From positions 1 through 64,000 of the forward strand of contig NZ_PHSN01000004.1 of assembly GCF_002871005.1 (NCBI RefSeq): 64,000 nt of DNA, in the 5' to 3' direction. The DNA is from Acidimangrovimonas sediminis. Its GTDB lineage: Bacteria > Pseudomonadota > Alphaproteobacteria > Rhodobacterales > Rhodobacteraceae. Below are positions 16,845 through 26,413 of this stretch, piece by piece. Positions within the stretch are counted from its first letter, which is position 1, and each line of letters starts with the position of its first letter. The position numbers and the translations under genes are program-made. The notes beneath the pieces were generated by a model. The model was given only the letters and a program-made list of their open reading frames with translations, did no database searches and was not told the DNA's origin.

Positions 16845-17963
16845 ATGCCGCACAAGATCCTGTCCCGCCGCGCCTTCCTTCGGACCTCTGCCGGCCTTGC
16901 CGGTGCCACCGCGCTTGGCACCCTGCCCATGGCCGCGCGTGCCGCGGGCAAGCTGACCGTCGGCTTCATCTACGTCGGCGCCAAGGACGATTACGGCTAC
17001 AACCAGTCCCATGCCGAGGGCGCGGCGGCGGTCAAGAAGATCCCCGGCGTGACCGTGGTCGAGGAAGAGAAGGTGCCCGAGACGGTCGATGTGACCAAGA
17101 CCATGGAATCCATGATCAACTTCGACGGGGCGACGCTGCTGTTCCCCACGTCCTTCGGCTATTTCGATCCCTTCATCCTGGGCCTCGCGCCGAAGTACAA
17201 GGACGTGCGGTTCGAACATTGCGGCGGTCTGTGGACGCCGAAGGACCCGAAGAACGTGGGGTCGTACTTCGGCTATATCGACATGGCGGTGTACCTGAAC
17301 GGGGTCTGCGCGGGCCATGCGACCAAGTCGAAGAAGATCGGCTTCGTCGCCGCGAAACCGATCCCGCAGGTGCTCGAGAACATCAACTGCTTCCTCCTCG
17401 GTGCGCGGTCGGTCGATCCGACGATCACCTGCCAGGTGATCTTTACGGGCGAATGGTCGATGCCGGTGAAGGAGGCCGAGGCGACAAACGCGCTTTGCGA
17501 TGCGGGCTGCGACGTGATTACCGCCCATGTCGACGGCCCCAAGGTGGTGATGCAGACCGCCGCGGGCCGCGGCGCCTTCATCTGCGGCTATCATGCCGAT
17601 CAGTCGGCGCTGGCGCCCGAGAAGTACCTGACCGGGGCGGAATGGAACTGGCCCAAGGTCTACACCGGCTTTGTCGAGGAGGTTCTGGCGGGCAAGGAGA
17701 TCCCGAACTTCGTTCGCGGCGGGTTCAAGGAGGGCTTCGTCAAGATGTCGCCGCTGGGGTCCGCCAACTCCGACGCCGCGCGCAAGCAGTTCGAGGATGT
17801 GAAGGCGAAGATCATGACCGGCGATTTCGTCGTCTTCAAGGGGCCGCTGAAGGACAACAAGGGCAACACGGTGATCCCCGCGGGGGTCAGCCAGCCCGAG
17901 ACCGACGTGGCGCTGGAGAAGATGAACTACCTCGTCGAGGGTGTCGTCGGCACCACCTCGTAA
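16845..17963 (+). CDS. BMP-family ABC transporter substrate-binding protein
   Basis: The 372-residue product begins with a twin-arginine signal (SRRAFLRTSAGLAG, cut near AARAAG) and is predicted to be periplasmic and Tat-exported. The mature part matches the BMP/Med basic-membrane-protein family of nucleoside/purine-type binding proteins (KLTVGFIYVGAKDDYGYNQ; repeated Asp/Asn/Gly ligand loops). Family members bind purine nucleosides. In this operon the ligand is more likely cyanuric acid, biuret or a related ring, which is inference from the neighbours. The permeases and hydrolases follow on the same strand. Confidence 0.9.
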   Translation: MPHKILSRRAFLRTSAGLAGATALGTLPMAARAAGKLTVGFIYVGAKDDYGYNQSHAEGAAAVKKIPGVTVVEEEKVPETVDVTKTMESMINFDGATLLFPTSFGYFDPFILGLAPKYKDVRFEHCGGLWTPKDPKNVGSYFGYIDMAVYLNGVCAGHATKSKKIGFVAAKPIPQVLENINCFLLGARSVDPTITCQVIFTGEWSMPVKEAEATNALCDAGCDVITAHVDGPKVVMQTAAGRGAFICGYHADQSALAPEKYLTGAEWNWPKVYTGFVEEVLAGKEIPNFVRGGFKEGFVKMSPLGSANSDAARKQFEDVKAKIMTGDFVVFKGPLKDNKGNTVIPAGVSQPETDVALEKMNYLVEGVVGTTS

Positions 17964-17984
17964 CCGGGCAGAGGGGGCGGGCAG

Positions 17985-19097
17985 ATGGCCGAGCAAAGCG
18001 TGACCATGGCGCCCGGGACCGGCGGGCGGCGCACGGAGTGGCTGGCGCCGCTGGCGCGCCGGGCCGAGGGGGTGGTGCTGCCGGTGGCGGCACTGATCGC
18101 GGGGTTCGCGCTGTTTGCGCTGTTCCTCCTGATGCTCGGCAAGTCGCCCGTCGACTTCTATGAACTTGTCTACAAGGCGGGGTTCGGTACCGCCTTTTCG
18201 TGGCAGAACACCCTGTCACGCGCGGCCCCTCTGTTGTTCGCGGCCCTGTGCGTGGCGCTTCCCGCACGCCTGGGGTTGGTGGTCATCGGGGGGGAAGGCG
18301 CGATCGTGCTGGGGGGGACGGCCACGGGGGCGCTGGGGGTCTGCTTGGCAGGGACCCCCGGCGTCGTGGGCTTGCCGCTGATGGCGCTTGGCGGCGCGCT
18401 GACCGGCGCGCTGTGGATCGGCGCGGTCGGTGCACTGCGGCACTACCGCGGCGTGAACGAGACGATCGCGAGCCTCCTGATGGCCTATATCGGCATCGCG
18501 CTGATGAACTTCCTGGTCGAGGGGCCGCTGAGGGATCCCGCGAGCCTCAACAAGCCCTCCACCGCGCCGCTGCCCAGGTCGCTGCAGGTGGGCGACATCC
18601 CGGGGATGGACGTGCATTGGGGCCTGATCGTCGCGCTGGTCTGCTGCGTGCTGACCTGGGTGTTGATCGAACGCACCTCCTGGGGCTTTGCGGCTCGTAT
18701 CGCTGGCGGCAACGTGCGCGCGGCACAGGTGCAAGGCCTGCCGGTGGGTCGTCTGATCGTGGGCTTCACCGCGCTTGGGGGCGCCTTCGCGGGGCTTGCG
18801 GGCTTCTACGAGGTGGCGGCTGTGCAGGGATCGGCCAACGCCTCGCTGGCGGCGGGCTATGGCTATACCGGCATCCTGATCGCCTTCCTCGCGCGGCAGA
18901 ACCCCCTCGCCATCATCCCGGTCGCCATCCTCCTGGCGGGGTTCGAGGCCTCCTCGGGCCTCGTGCAGCGGCGGATGGACCTGCCGGATGCCACCATCCT
19001 CGTCCTCAAGGCGGTGGTCTTCGTGGTGATCCTGGTGTCCGACACCCTTTACGGACGGTTCAGGCTTTTCTCTCCCGAACGCTGGAGGACAAGATGA
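17985..19097 (+). CDS. ABC transporter permease (nucleoside/BMP type, subunit 1)
   Basis: The 370-residue integral membrane protein has about 8-10 hydrophobic segments and belongs to the branched-chain/nucleoside permease family (BPD_transp_2, YufP-like), with the conserved loop GENxAAxxxG-like AARIAGGNVRAAQVQGLPVG around residue 230. It would form the membrane channel together with the next gene, whose ATG overlaps its stop (ATGA at 19094-19097). It lies 21 bases after the binding protein. Confidence 0.9.
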   Translation: MAEQSVTMAPGTGGRRTEWLAPLARRAEGVVLPVAALIAGFALFALFLLMLGKSPVDFYELVYKAGFGTAFSWQNTLSRAAPLLFAALCVALPARLGLVVIGGEGAIVLGGTATGALGVCLAGTPGVVGLPLMALGGALTGALWIGAVGALRHYRGVNETIASLLMAYIGIALMNFLVEGPLRDPASLNKPSTAPLPRSLQVGDIPGMDVHWGLIVALVCCVLTWVLIERTSWGFAARIAGGNVRAAQVQGLPVGRLIVGFTALGGAFAGLAGFYEVAAVQGSANASLAAGYGYTGILIAFLARQNPLAIIPVAILLAGFEASSGLVQRRMDLPDATILVLKAVVFVVILVSDTLYGRFRLFSPERWRTR

Positions 19098-20017
19098 GCA
19101 CCGATATCGGCGCCTGGGCCGTGCCCGTGGCGATCCTCGGGGGCGCGATCCGCGTCTCCACCCCGTTCCTCTTCGTGTCGCTGGGCGAGGTGCTGACCGA
19201 ACGCTCGGGGCGCATCAACCTCGGGCTGGAGGGCACGCTCGTCTTCGGCGCGATGTCGGGCTACGCGGTGGCCTACCTGAGCGGCTCGGCCTGGCTGGGC
19301 GTGCTGGCGGCGGCGCTGGCGGGTACGCTCTTCGGCCTGCTGCACGGGCTGATCTGCTCGCTTCCCAAGGTCAACGACATCGCGGTCGGCATCTCCCTGA
19401 TGCTGCTTGGCACGGGCCTTGCCTTCTTCTTCGGCACCGCCTTCGTGCAGCCCGTCGCGCCGCACCTGCCGTCGATCCCGCTGGGCTGGTGGTCCGACAT
19501 CCCGCAACTGCAGGCTGCGCTGCGGGTGAACGTCCTCTTCCTCATCGGGATCGTGCTGGCGCTGTTGCTGGCCTGGATGCTGAAGACCACCCGCGTGGGC
19601 CTGATCCTGCGCGTGGTGGGCGACAGCACCGATGCCGCCCGTGCCATGGGCCTGCGTCCGAACCTGATCCGCATCGCGGCCACCGCCACGGGCGGGGCCT
19701 TTGCGGGGGTGGGCGGCGCGTACCTTTCGCTCTTCTATCCGGGCTCGTGGTCCGAGGGGATCTCCTCCGGGCAGGGGCTGATGGCGGTGGCGCTGGTGAT
19801 CTTCGCCCGCTGGGACCCGATCAAGGCCTTCTGGGCTGCCCTTCTTTTCGGCGGTGCGGGCGCGCTTGGGCCCGCATTGCAGTCGGTGGGCATCGCCAAG
19901 GGCTACTATCTCTACTACGCGGCGCCCTACGTGCTTACGCTGGGCGTGCTGATCGCCACCTCCTCGCCCAACCGCGCCACCACCGGAGCGCCGGGCGAGC
20001 TCTCCATCACCAAGTAG
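19094..20017 (+). CDS. ABC transporter permease (nucleoside/BMP type, subunit 2)
   Basis: The 307-residue permease of the same superfamily (YufQ-like) has the typical N-terminal segment in which a first helix is followed by LGEVLTERSGRINLGLEG. It has about eight further hydrophobic segments and a cytoplasmic coupling loop (RVVGDSTDAARAMGLRPN). ATG 19094 was chosen because it overlaps the upstream stop and begins the conserved region; the same frame is open far upstream but only as a shadow of the first permease. Confidence 0.9.
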   Translation: MSTDIGAWAVPVAILGGAIRVSTPFLFVSLGEVLTERSGRINLGLEGTLVFGAMSGYAVAYLSGSAWLGVLAAALAGTLFGLLHGLICSLPKVNDIAVGISLMLLGTGLAFFFGTAFVQPVAPHLPSIPLGWWSDIPQLQAALRVNVLFLIGIVLALLLAWMLKTTRVGLILRVVGDSTDAARAMGLRPNLIRIAATATGGAFAGVGGAYLSLFYPGSWSEGISSGQGLMAVALVIFARWDPIKAFWAALLFGGAGALGPALQSVGIAKGYYLYYAAPYVLTLGVLIATSSPNRATTGAPGELSITK

Positions 20018-20026
20018 GAGGCCGCC

Positions 20027-20731
20027 ATGAACGCGCCCAGCCCCGACGTCACGCCGACCACCATCGCCTCCGAGCCGTACCCCTGGCCCTGGAACGGCGA
20101 CCTGCGCCCGGAAAACACCGCGCTGATCATCATCGACATGCAGACCGATTTCTGCGGCAAGGGCGGCTATGTCGACGCGATGGGCTATGACCTGTCGCTG
20201 ACGCAGGCGCCGATCGCGCCGATCAAGGCGGTGCTGACGGCGATGCGCGCCAAGGGCTACCACATCTTCCACACCCGCGAGGGCCATCGCCCCGACCTTG
20301 CCGACCTTCCGGCGAACAAGCGCTGGCGCTCGCAGCGGATTGGTGCAGGCATCGGCGACCCGGGCCCCTGCGGCAAGATCCTCGTGCGCGGAGAGGCCGG
20401 CTGGGACATCATCCCCGAGCTCTACCCCGAACCCGGCGAGCCGATCATCGACAAGCCCGGAAAGGGCAGCTTCTGCGCCACCGACCTGGAGCTGATGCTG
20501 CGCACGCGGGGGATCGACAACCTCATCCTGACCGGCATCACCACCGATGTCTGCGTCTCGACCACGATGCGCGAGGCGAACGACCGGGGTTTCGAATGTC
20601 TGGTGCTGTCGGATTGCTGTGGCGCCACGGATCCGGCGAACCATCAGGCCGCGCTCAACATGGTCAAGATGCAGGGCGGGGTGTTCGGCGCGGTCTCGGA
20701 CAGCAAGACGCTGATCGCGGGGCTGGTCTGA
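20027..20731 (+). CDS. biuH: Biuret amidohydrolase (isochorismatase-like cysteine hydrolase)
   Basis: The 234-residue protein closely resembles BiuH of Rhizobium leguminosarum bv. viciae 3841 along its length, with PYPWPWNG before the catalytic Asp, [20 protein letters not shown] in the middle and [17 protein letters not shown] at the nucleophile. The catalytic triad is Asp37-Lys143-Cys176, one residue offset from the Rhizobium enzyme. It should hydrolyse biuret to allophanate and ammonia. It precedes cyanuric acid amidohydrolase by one base and follows the permeases with a strong AGGAGG site. This fits the route cyanuric acid to carboxybiuret, spontaneous decarboxylation to biuret, then allophanate. 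Confidence 0.92.
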   Translation: MNAPSPDVTPTTIASEPYPWPWNGDLRPENTALIIIDMQTDFCGKGGYVDAMGYDLSLTQAPIAPIKAVLTAMRAKGYHIFHTREGHRPDLADLPANKRWRSQRIGAGIGDPGPCGKILVRGEAGWDIIPELYPEPGEPIIDKPGKGSFCATDLELMLRTRGIDNLILTGITTDVCVSTTMREANDRGFECLVLSDCCGATDPANHQAALNMVKMQGGVFGAVSDSKTLIAGLV

Positions 20732-20732
20732 C

Positions 20733-21839
20733 ATGCGGCAGGCACGGCTGCACCGCATCGCCACCGCCGGCCCGGACGACACCGCGGGTCTTGCCGCGCT
20801 GATCGCGGGTGGCAAGGTCGCGCCCGGGGCGATCCGCGCGATCCTTGGCAAGACCGAGGGCAACGGCTGCGTCAACGATTTCACCCGCGCCTTCGCGGTG
20901 TCGGCGCTGCGTGCGGCTCTGGCGCCGCATCTGGACGCGGCGGCGCTGGACGGGATCGCGCTGGTGATGTCGGGGGGGACCGAGGGCGCGCTCTCGCCGC
21001 ATCTTCTGGTGTTCGAGGAGGTGGCGGCGGAAGCGGGGCAGACCGGCCCGGCGCTGGCGATCGGCAGCCATGTCACCCCCAACCTCGCGCCCGAGGATCT
21101 TGGCCGCCCGGCGCAAATCGCCGCGGTTGCCGAGGGGGTGCGCGCGGCGATGGCGGCGGCGGGGATCGACGATCCGGAGGACGTGCATTTCGTTCAGGTG
21201 AAATGCCCGCTGCTCACCGCCGCCCGCATCGCCGAGGCGCGGGCACGCGGCGCGGAGCCTGCCCTGACCGACACGCTCAAATCCATGGGTGCGTCGCGCG
21301 GGGCCTCGGCCCTGGGCGTCGCGGTCGCGCTGGGGGAGATCGGGACGGAGGTGGCCGCCACGCTGCGCATCGGGCAGGATCTCGACCATTACGCCACCCG
21401 CGCCAGCACCTCGGCGGGGGTGGAACTGATGGGCCATGAGATCCTGGTGATGGGGATGGCCGAGGGCTGGGCCGGGCCGCTGGCGATCGACCACGCGGTG
21501 ATGGCCGACGGGATCGACATCGAACCGGTGCGGGCAGCGCTGGCCCGGCTGGGTCTGTCGGCCCCCGGACAGCTGCCGCAAGTGCAGGCGGATCGGGTGG
21601 TGGCACTGCTGGCCAAGGCCGAACCGGGCACCTCGGGCGTGCTGCGCGGATTGCGTCATACCATGCTCGACGACAGCGACATCTCGGCCACTCGCCATGC
21701 GCGCGCCTTCACCGGCGGTGCGCTGGCCGGGCTGGTCGGGCGCGCGGACCTGTTCGTTTCGGGCGGGGCGGAGCATCAGGGCCCCGACGGCGGCGGCCCG
21801 GTGGCGGTGATCGTCGACCGGCAGGAGGTGGGAGCATGA
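20733..21839 (+). CDS. atzD: Cyanuric acid amidohydrolase (AtzD/TrzD family)
   Basis: The 368-residue ring-opening amidohydrolase has the three-fold repeated architecture of this family, with three Lys-Ser pairs: Lys40/Ser80 (LGKTEGNGCVNDF; VMSGGTEG), Lys157/Ser227 (VQVKCPLL; RASTSAGVE) and Lys295/Ser343 (LLAKAEPG; FVSGGAEHQGPDGGG). Family members are cyanuric acid hydrolases or barbiturases. The neighbouring biuH and atzF genes favour cyanuric acid as substrate, giving 1-carboxybiuret. Its stop overlaps the ATG of the ABC ATPase gene. Confidence 0.92.
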   Translation: MRQARLHRIATAGPDDTAGLAALIAGGKVAPGAIRAILGKTEGNGCVNDFTRAFAVSALRAALAPHLDAAALDGIALVMSGGTEGALSPHLLVFEEVAAEAGQTGPALAIGSHVTPNLAPEDLGRPAQIAAVAEGVRAAMAAAGIDDPEDVHFVQVKCPLLTAARIAEARARGAEPALTDTLKSMGASRGASALGVAVALGEIGTEVAATLRIGQDLDHYATRASTSAGVELMGHEILVMGMAEGWAGPLAIDHAVMADGIDIEPVRAALARLGLSAPGQLPQVQADRVVALLAKAEPGTSGVLRGLRHTMLDDSDISATRHARAFTGGALAGLVGRADLFVSGGAEHQGPDGGGPVAVIVDRQEVGA

Positions 21840-23407
21840 CGGCAGCACTTCACGCCAAGACCCCGGCCCCCGGCGGCGCGCTGGCGGTCGAGACGGTGGG
21901 CATGACCATGCGCTTCGGCGGTTTCACCGCGCTCGACGATGTCTCGATCCGGATCGCGCCGGGCACGCTGCACGCGCTTCTGGGCGAGAACGGTGCGGGC
22001 AAGTCGACGCTGGTGAAGTGCATGATGGGCTTCTACCACGCCTCCTCGGGCCAGCTCATGGTCGCGGGGCGCGAGGCACCGGTCGCCGACCCACGGCAGG
22101 CCCATGCGCTGGGGCTGGGCATGGTCTATCAGCATTTCACCCTCGTCCCCTCGCTCACTGCGGCCGAGAACCTGGTGATCAGCCGCGAGGATGCGCCCCG
22201 TGTGATCGACTGGCGCCGCGAGACCGCGGCGCTGGAGGAGTTCATGGCGCGGATGCCGTTCCGCGTGCCGCTTGGTCAGCCGGTCAGCGCGCTGGCCGCG
22301 GGCGAGAAGCAGAAGCTTGAGATCCTCAAGCAGCTCTACCTCGGGCGGCGCTTTCTGATCCTGGATGAGCCGACCTCCGTCCTGACCCCTGACGAGGCCG
22401 ACGAGGTACTGGGCCACGTCAAGGCGCTGTGTTCGGCGGGCGAGATCACCGTCCTGATGATCACCCACAAGTTCCGCGAGGTGACGGCCTTCGCCGATGA
22501 CGTCTCGGTCCTCAGGCGGGGCAGGCTGGTCGGACAGGGCAGGGTGGCAGACCTGTCGCACGCCCGGATGGCCGCGATGATGATGGGCGAGGCGACCCTG
22601 CCCGCACCCGCCGCGCGGCATGGCACGCCCGGCGAGGTCGTGCTGGCGGTCGAGGGCGCGGTGGCGCCGGACCGCTCGGGCCTCAAGGAGATATCGGTCG
22701 ACGATCTCAAGGTTCGGGCGGGCGAGATCGTGGGGATCGCCGGCATCTCCGGCAACGGCCAGATGGAGTTCATGGAGATGCTGACCGGCCAGCGTGCCCT
22801 CATCTCGGGCGGCATGCAGGTCAATGGCACGCCCTACCACGCGACGCGGGGCGAGCAGCGCCGCCTTGCCATCCGCACCCTGCCGGAGGAGCCGCTGCGC
22901 AACGCCTGCGCGCCCCGGATGTCGGTGGCCGAGAACATTGCCTTCCGGTCGTTCGATGCCAAGGGCGCGGGTGGGAAGGGCGCGCCCTCAAGCTTCTGGC
23001 TGAACCGGCGGCAGATGCGCAAGCGCGGCGAGGCGCTGGTCGCGGGCTTCAAGGTCAGGACCACCTCGGTCGACGCGCCGATCGCGGCGCTCTCCGGTGG
23101 CAACGTCCAGCGCGCGGTCCTGGCGCGGGAGCTGAGCGGGGATGTCGACCTGCTGATCATCTCCAACCCCTGCTTCGGCCTCGACTTCGCCGCCGTGAGC
23201 GAGATCCGCACACGCATCATGGCCGCGCGCAACGCCGGCACGGCGGTGCTGCTTATGAGCGAAGATCTGGACGAGATCCTCGAGCTTTCCGACCGGGTGC
23301 TGGTCATGTCCGAGGGCCGCATCGTCTACGAGGTGCCCGCGGCGGAGGCCGACATCCCGACGCTTGGGTCCCACATGGGGGGGCACCACATGGGAGGGCA
23401 CGCCTGA
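21836..23407 (+). CDS. ABC transporter double-ATPase subunit (nucleoside/BMP type)
   Basis: The 523-residue protein has two fused nucleotide-binding domains, as in sugar/nucleoside ABC importers (YufO/RbsA type). The first has Walker [13 protein letters not shown] and Walker B LILDEPT; the second has the degenerate loop [10 protein letters not shown] and the signature SGGNVQR. The C-terminus ends in a His/Gly-rich tail ([11 protein letters not shown]) that could bind metal. It energises the two permeases at 17985-20017 and is embedded among the hydrolases, with ATGA-type overlaps on both sides, so import and catabolism are one operon. Confidence 0.92.
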   Translation: MTAALHAKTPAPGGALAVETVGMTMRFGGFTALDDVSIRIAPGTLHALLGENGAGKSTLVKCMMGFYHASSGQLMVAGREAPVADPRQAHALGLGMVYQHFTLVPSLTAAENLVISREDAPRVIDWRRETAALEEFMARMPFRVPLGQPVSALAAGEKQKLEILKQLYLGRRFLILDEPTSVLTPDEADEVLGHVKALCSAGEITVLMITHKFREVTAFADDVSVLRRGRLVGQGRVADLSHARMAAMMMGEATLPAPAARHGTPGEVVLAVEGAVAPDRSGLKEISVDDLKVRAGEIVGIAGISGNGQMEFMEMLTGQRALISGGMQVNGTPYHATRGEQRRLAIRTLPEEPLRNACAPRMSVAENIAFRSFDAKGAGGKGAPSSFWLNRRQMRKRGEALVAGFKVRTTSVDAPIAALSGGNVQRAVLARELSGDVDLLIISNPCFGLDFAAVSEIRTRIMAARNAGTAVLLMSEDLDEILELSDRVLVMSEGRIVYEVPAAEADIPTLGSHMGGHHMGGHA

Positions 23408-24072
23408 TGGCCGTGATCGACGCCAAACCCTTCGCCTACGAATTCGATCCCGCGACCACGGCGCTGATCGTCATCGACATGCAGCGGGACTTCATCGAGG
23501 CGGGGGGCTTCGGTGCCTCGCTGGGCAATGACGTGACGCTCTTGCAGGCGGTCGTGCCCGCCACCGCCCGGCTGATCGCGGGCTTCCGTGCGGCAGGGCT
23601 GCCGGTGATCCACACCCGCGAATGCCACCGCCCCGACCTGTCCGACTGCCCGCCCGCCAAGCGCACGCGCGGCAACCCGAGCCTGCGCATTGGCGACGAG
23701 GGCCCGATGGGCCGTGTCCTGATCGCGGGCGAGCCGGGGGCCGAGATCGTGCCCGACCTGGCCCCCGCACCGGGCGAGTACGTCGTCGACAAGCCGGGCA
23801 AGGGTGCATTCTACGCGACCGGGCTGGGCGATCACCTGGCAGGGCTTGGCACCCGGTCGCTGATCTTCGCGGGCGTCACGACCGAGGTCTGCGTGCAGAC
23901 CACGATGCGCGAGGCCAACGACCGCGGCTTTGCCTGCCTGCTGGCCGAGGACGCGACGGAAAGCTACTTCCCCGACTTCAAGGCCGCCGCGATCGAGATG
24001 ATCCGCGCACAGGGCGCCATCGTCGGCTGGACCGCGACCACCGCGCAGATCCTCGAGGCGCTGGATGCCTGA
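23407..24072 (+). CDS. Second isochorismatase-like cysteine hydrolase (possible triuret hydrolase)
   Basis: The 221-residue paralogue of the biuret hydrolase has an intact Asp24-Lys129-Cys162 triad ([33 protein letters not shown]). It lacks the BiuH-specific middle ([16 protein letters not shown] is replaced by [15 protein letters not shown]). TrtA, the known triuret hydrolase, is a close BiuH relative whose gene clusters with biuH, so triuret hydrolysis to biuret is a reasonable candidate. Another amide such as a ureide or carboxybiuret is possible. The stop codon of the upstream ATPase overlaps its ATG. Confidence 0.8.
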   Translation: MAVIDAKPFAYEFDPATTALIVIDMQRDFIEAGGFGASLGNDVTLLQAVVPATARLIAGFRAAGLPVIHTRECHRPDLSDCPPAKRTRGNPSLRIGDEGPMGRVLIAGEPGAEIVPDLAPAPGEYVVDKPGKGAFYATGLGDHLAGLGTRSLIFAGVTTEVCVQTTMREANDRGFACLLAEDATESYFPDFKAAAIEMIRAQGAIVGWTATTAQILEALDA

Positions 24073-24433
24073 GCGCCGTGACACACGCCCTGTCCCGCTG
24101 GCCATTCCCGGCCTTGTCCCCGGCAACTGGGACAGCCTCGACTTTCGTCCCTTTCGGCCGGGCGTGGAGATCCTTGCGCTGCGCGAGGGCGAACCGGCGG
24201 TGGCGCTTCTGCGCTACGCCCCGGGCGGGGGCGTCCCCGAACACGAACACACGGGCCTCGAGATGATTTACGTCCTCGACGGCATGCAATCCGATGAACG
24301 CGGCAGCTATCCCGCCGGGACGCTGATCCTCAACCCGGAGGGATCGGTGCACTCGGTCTGGTCCGACGAGGGCTGCGTCGTCCTGATCCAGTGGGAGCGC
24401 CCGGTGCGCTTCACCCAAGAGGAAGACCGATGA
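24065..24433 (+). CDS. Small cupin-domain protein
   Basis: The 122-residue single-domain cupin, ChrR-like in sequence, has the metal-site motif [20 protein letters not shown] near residues 52-74 (two His and Glu) and a second motif with GSVHSVW. It has no signal peptide. It lies between the second hydrolase and allophanate hydrolase and overlaps both genes (8 bases before, ATGA after), so it is co-translated with the cyanuric-acid enzymes. Its role in that pathway is unknown; it could bind a metal or a pathway intermediate, or act as a regulator. Confidence 0.8.
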   Translation: MPERRDTRPVPLAIPGLVPGNWDSLDFRPFRPGVEILALREGEPAVALLRYAPGGGVPEHEHTGLEMIYVLDGMQSDERGSYPAGTLILNPEGSVHSVWSDEGCVVLIQWERPVRFTQEEDR

Positions 24434-26262
24434 CCGAAGACCTTTCCGACCTGAGCCTCGACATCCAGACCCTGCATGCGGCCTATGCCGCGGGCCTCCG
24501 GCCCGAGGAGGTGATGGCCGAGGTGTTCCGCCGCATCGATCGGCGGGATGATCCGGGTATCTTCCTGCACCTGCGCGCGGCCGGGGAGGTCGCGGCCGAG
24601 GCCGCGGCGCTGGGGCCGTTCGACCCCGAGACACGTCCGCTCTGGGGGCTGCCCTTCGCGATCAAGGACAACATCGACCTGGGCGGCGTGCCCACCACCG
24701 CCGCCTGCCCGGACTTCGCCTATCTGCCGAAGGTGGATGCCTTCGCCGTGGCCGCCCTGCGCGCCGCCGGGGCGGTGCCGGTGGGCAAGACCAACCTCGA
24801 CCAGCTGGCGACCGGCCTTGTCGGCGTGCGCACCCCCTTTCCGGTGCCGCGCAATGCCGTCGATCCCGAGATCGTGCCGGGCGGTTCGTCATCGGGGTCG
24901 GGGGTTTCCGTGGCGGCGGGGCTGGTGAGCTTCGCGCTGGGGACCGACACCGCGGGGTCGGGCCGGGTGCCCGCCGCGCTCAACAACATCGTCGGGCTGA
25001 AGCCCAGCCTCGGCGCGCTGTCCTCCACGGGGGTGGTGCCGGCCTGCCGGACGCTCGACACGATCTCGGTCTTTGCGCTGACGGTGGCGGATGCCTGGGC
25101 GGTGACCCGGGCCGCCGCGGTCTACGATGCCGCCGACGCCTATGCGCGGCCGCTCTGCGCGCCGCCGATGGGCGCCGTGCCGCCGGGTATCGCGATCGGC
25201 GTGCCGGATGCCCGGAGCCGGATCTTCTTCGGCGATACCGCGCAGGCGGAAAGCTTCGCCGCCGGCCTGGGGAGGCTCAAGGCCCTGGGCGCGCGGATCG
25301 AGGAAGTCGACTTCACTCCGTTCTACGACGTGGCCGAGATGCTTTACGAAGGCGCTTGGGTGGCCGAGCGGATGACGGTGGCCGAGGATCTGATGCGCCG
25401 CAAGCCCGAGGCGCTGCACCCGGTCACACGGCAGATCATCGGCGCGGCCGAGGGGCTGAGCGCGGCCGACGCCTTCCGCGGCATCTACCGGCTGGCCGAG
25501 CTGAAGCGCGTGGTCGAGCCGGTGCTTTCCCGGTTCGACATGCTTTGCGTGCCGACGATCCCGACCTTCTACACCCTCGACGATCTGGAGGCCGATCCTG
25601 TGGGGCCGAATTCTCGGTTGGGAACCTATACCAACTTCGTCAACCTGCTGGACCTGTGCGGTCTCGCGGTGCCCACGGGGCCGCGCGTCGACGGTCGGCC
25701 GGGCAGCCTGACGCTGCTCGGTCGTGCGGGGGGCGATGCGGCGCTGGCGACGCTGGGCGCGGCGCTTCAGGCGGCGGGCGGGGCCCGCCTCGGGGCCACC
25801 GGTCTGCCCCAGCCGGCGGCGCCCGAACCGCGCCCCGCGGCCATGCCGGGCGAGATGGTGATCGCCGCGGTGGGTGCGCACATGTCCGGCCTGCCCCTGA
25901 ACCACCAGCTGACCGACCGCGGCGGCCGCTACCTGGAGACCACCGAGACGGCGCCCGAGTACCGGTTGTCGCTGCTTGCGGGCGGTCCGCCCCTGCGTCC
26001 GGGCCTTCTGCGCGTCGCCGAGGGGGGCGCGGCGATCGCGCTGGAACTTTGGGCCCTGCCGCTGGCCGAGGTGGGCAGCTTCCTTGTCGGGATCCCGTCG
26101 CCGCTCGGGCTGGGGACGGTGGTGCTGGCCGACGGGCGCAAGGTGCAGGGGTTCCTGGTGGAGGCGGCGGGCCTGACCGGCGCGCAGGACATCACCCGGC
26201 ACGGCGGCTGGCGCGGCTACCTGCAGGCGGCGCAGGGACAGCTTTCCGGCGCGACCGCATGA
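24430..26262 (+). CDS. atzF: Allophanate hydrolase AtzF
   Basis: The 610-residue protein has an N-terminal amidase-signature domain and a C-terminal allophanate-hydrolase domain, matching the length of AtzF (about 605). The catalytic triad is Lys79 (FAIKDNID), cis-Ser153 (PGGSSSGSG) and Ser177 (DTAGSGR). The spacings 74 and 24 are the same as in the Pseudomonas sp. ADP enzyme (Lys91-Ser165-Ser189). It converts allophanate to two ammonia and two CO2. No AtzE or AtzG is present, in keeping with a biuret route rather than direct carboxybiuret hydrolysis. The start at 24430 overlaps the cupin stop. Confidence 0.93.
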   Translation: MTEDLSDLSLDIQTLHAAYAAGLRPEEVMAEVFRRIDRRDDPGIFLHLRAAGEVAAEAAALGPFDPETRPLWGLPFAIKDNIDLGGVPTTAACPDFAYLPKVDAFAVAALRAAGAVPVGKTNLDQLATGLVGVRTPFPVPRNAVDPEIVPGGSSSGSGVSVAAGLVSFALGTDTAGSGRVPAALNNIVGLKPSLGALSSTGVVPACRTLDTISVFALTVADAWAVTRAAAVYDAADAYARPLCAPPMGAVPPGIAIGVPDARSRIFFGDTAQAESFAAGLGRLKALGARIEEVDFTPFYDVAEMLYEGAWVAERMTVAEDLMRRKPEALHPVTRQIIGAAEGLSAADAFRGIYRLAELKRVVEPVLSRFDMLCVPTIPTFYTLDDLEADPVGPNSRLGTYTNFVNLLDLCGLAVPTGPRVDGRPGSLTLLGRAGGDAALATLGAALQAAGGARLGATGLPQPAAPEPRPAAMPGEMVIAAVGAHMSGLPLNHQLTDRGGRYLETTETAPEYRLSLLAGGPPLRPGLLRVAEGGAAIALELWALPLAEVGSFLVGIPSPLGLGTVVLADGRKVQGFLVEAAGLTGAQDITRHGGWRGYLQAAQGQLSGATA

Positions 26263-26413
26263 GCGCCGGGAAAAACCATTTCAGGCAGTGGTTTGCATGA
26301 CGATCCTCACCCGGCGCGCGGTATCTTTCCGCGCACTGGGTGAATTCTTCGTGGACCGGTCGAAGTTCCTCCGATAACCCTTTGACAAGAGGGTCGTAGG
26401 GAGGCGCCCCGGG

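Noticed and set aside
20733-21839. Barbiturase as the product of the ring-opening amidohydrolase gene
   Set aside because: Same family, but adjacent biuret and allophanate hydrolases and the absence of ureidomalonase make cyanuric acid the better substrate; not strictly excluded.
26263-26413. AAACCA...TGGTTT (26273-26294) as a terminator after atzF
   Set aside because: Only a 6-bp AT-rich stem with a long loop and no T-run; too weak to call.
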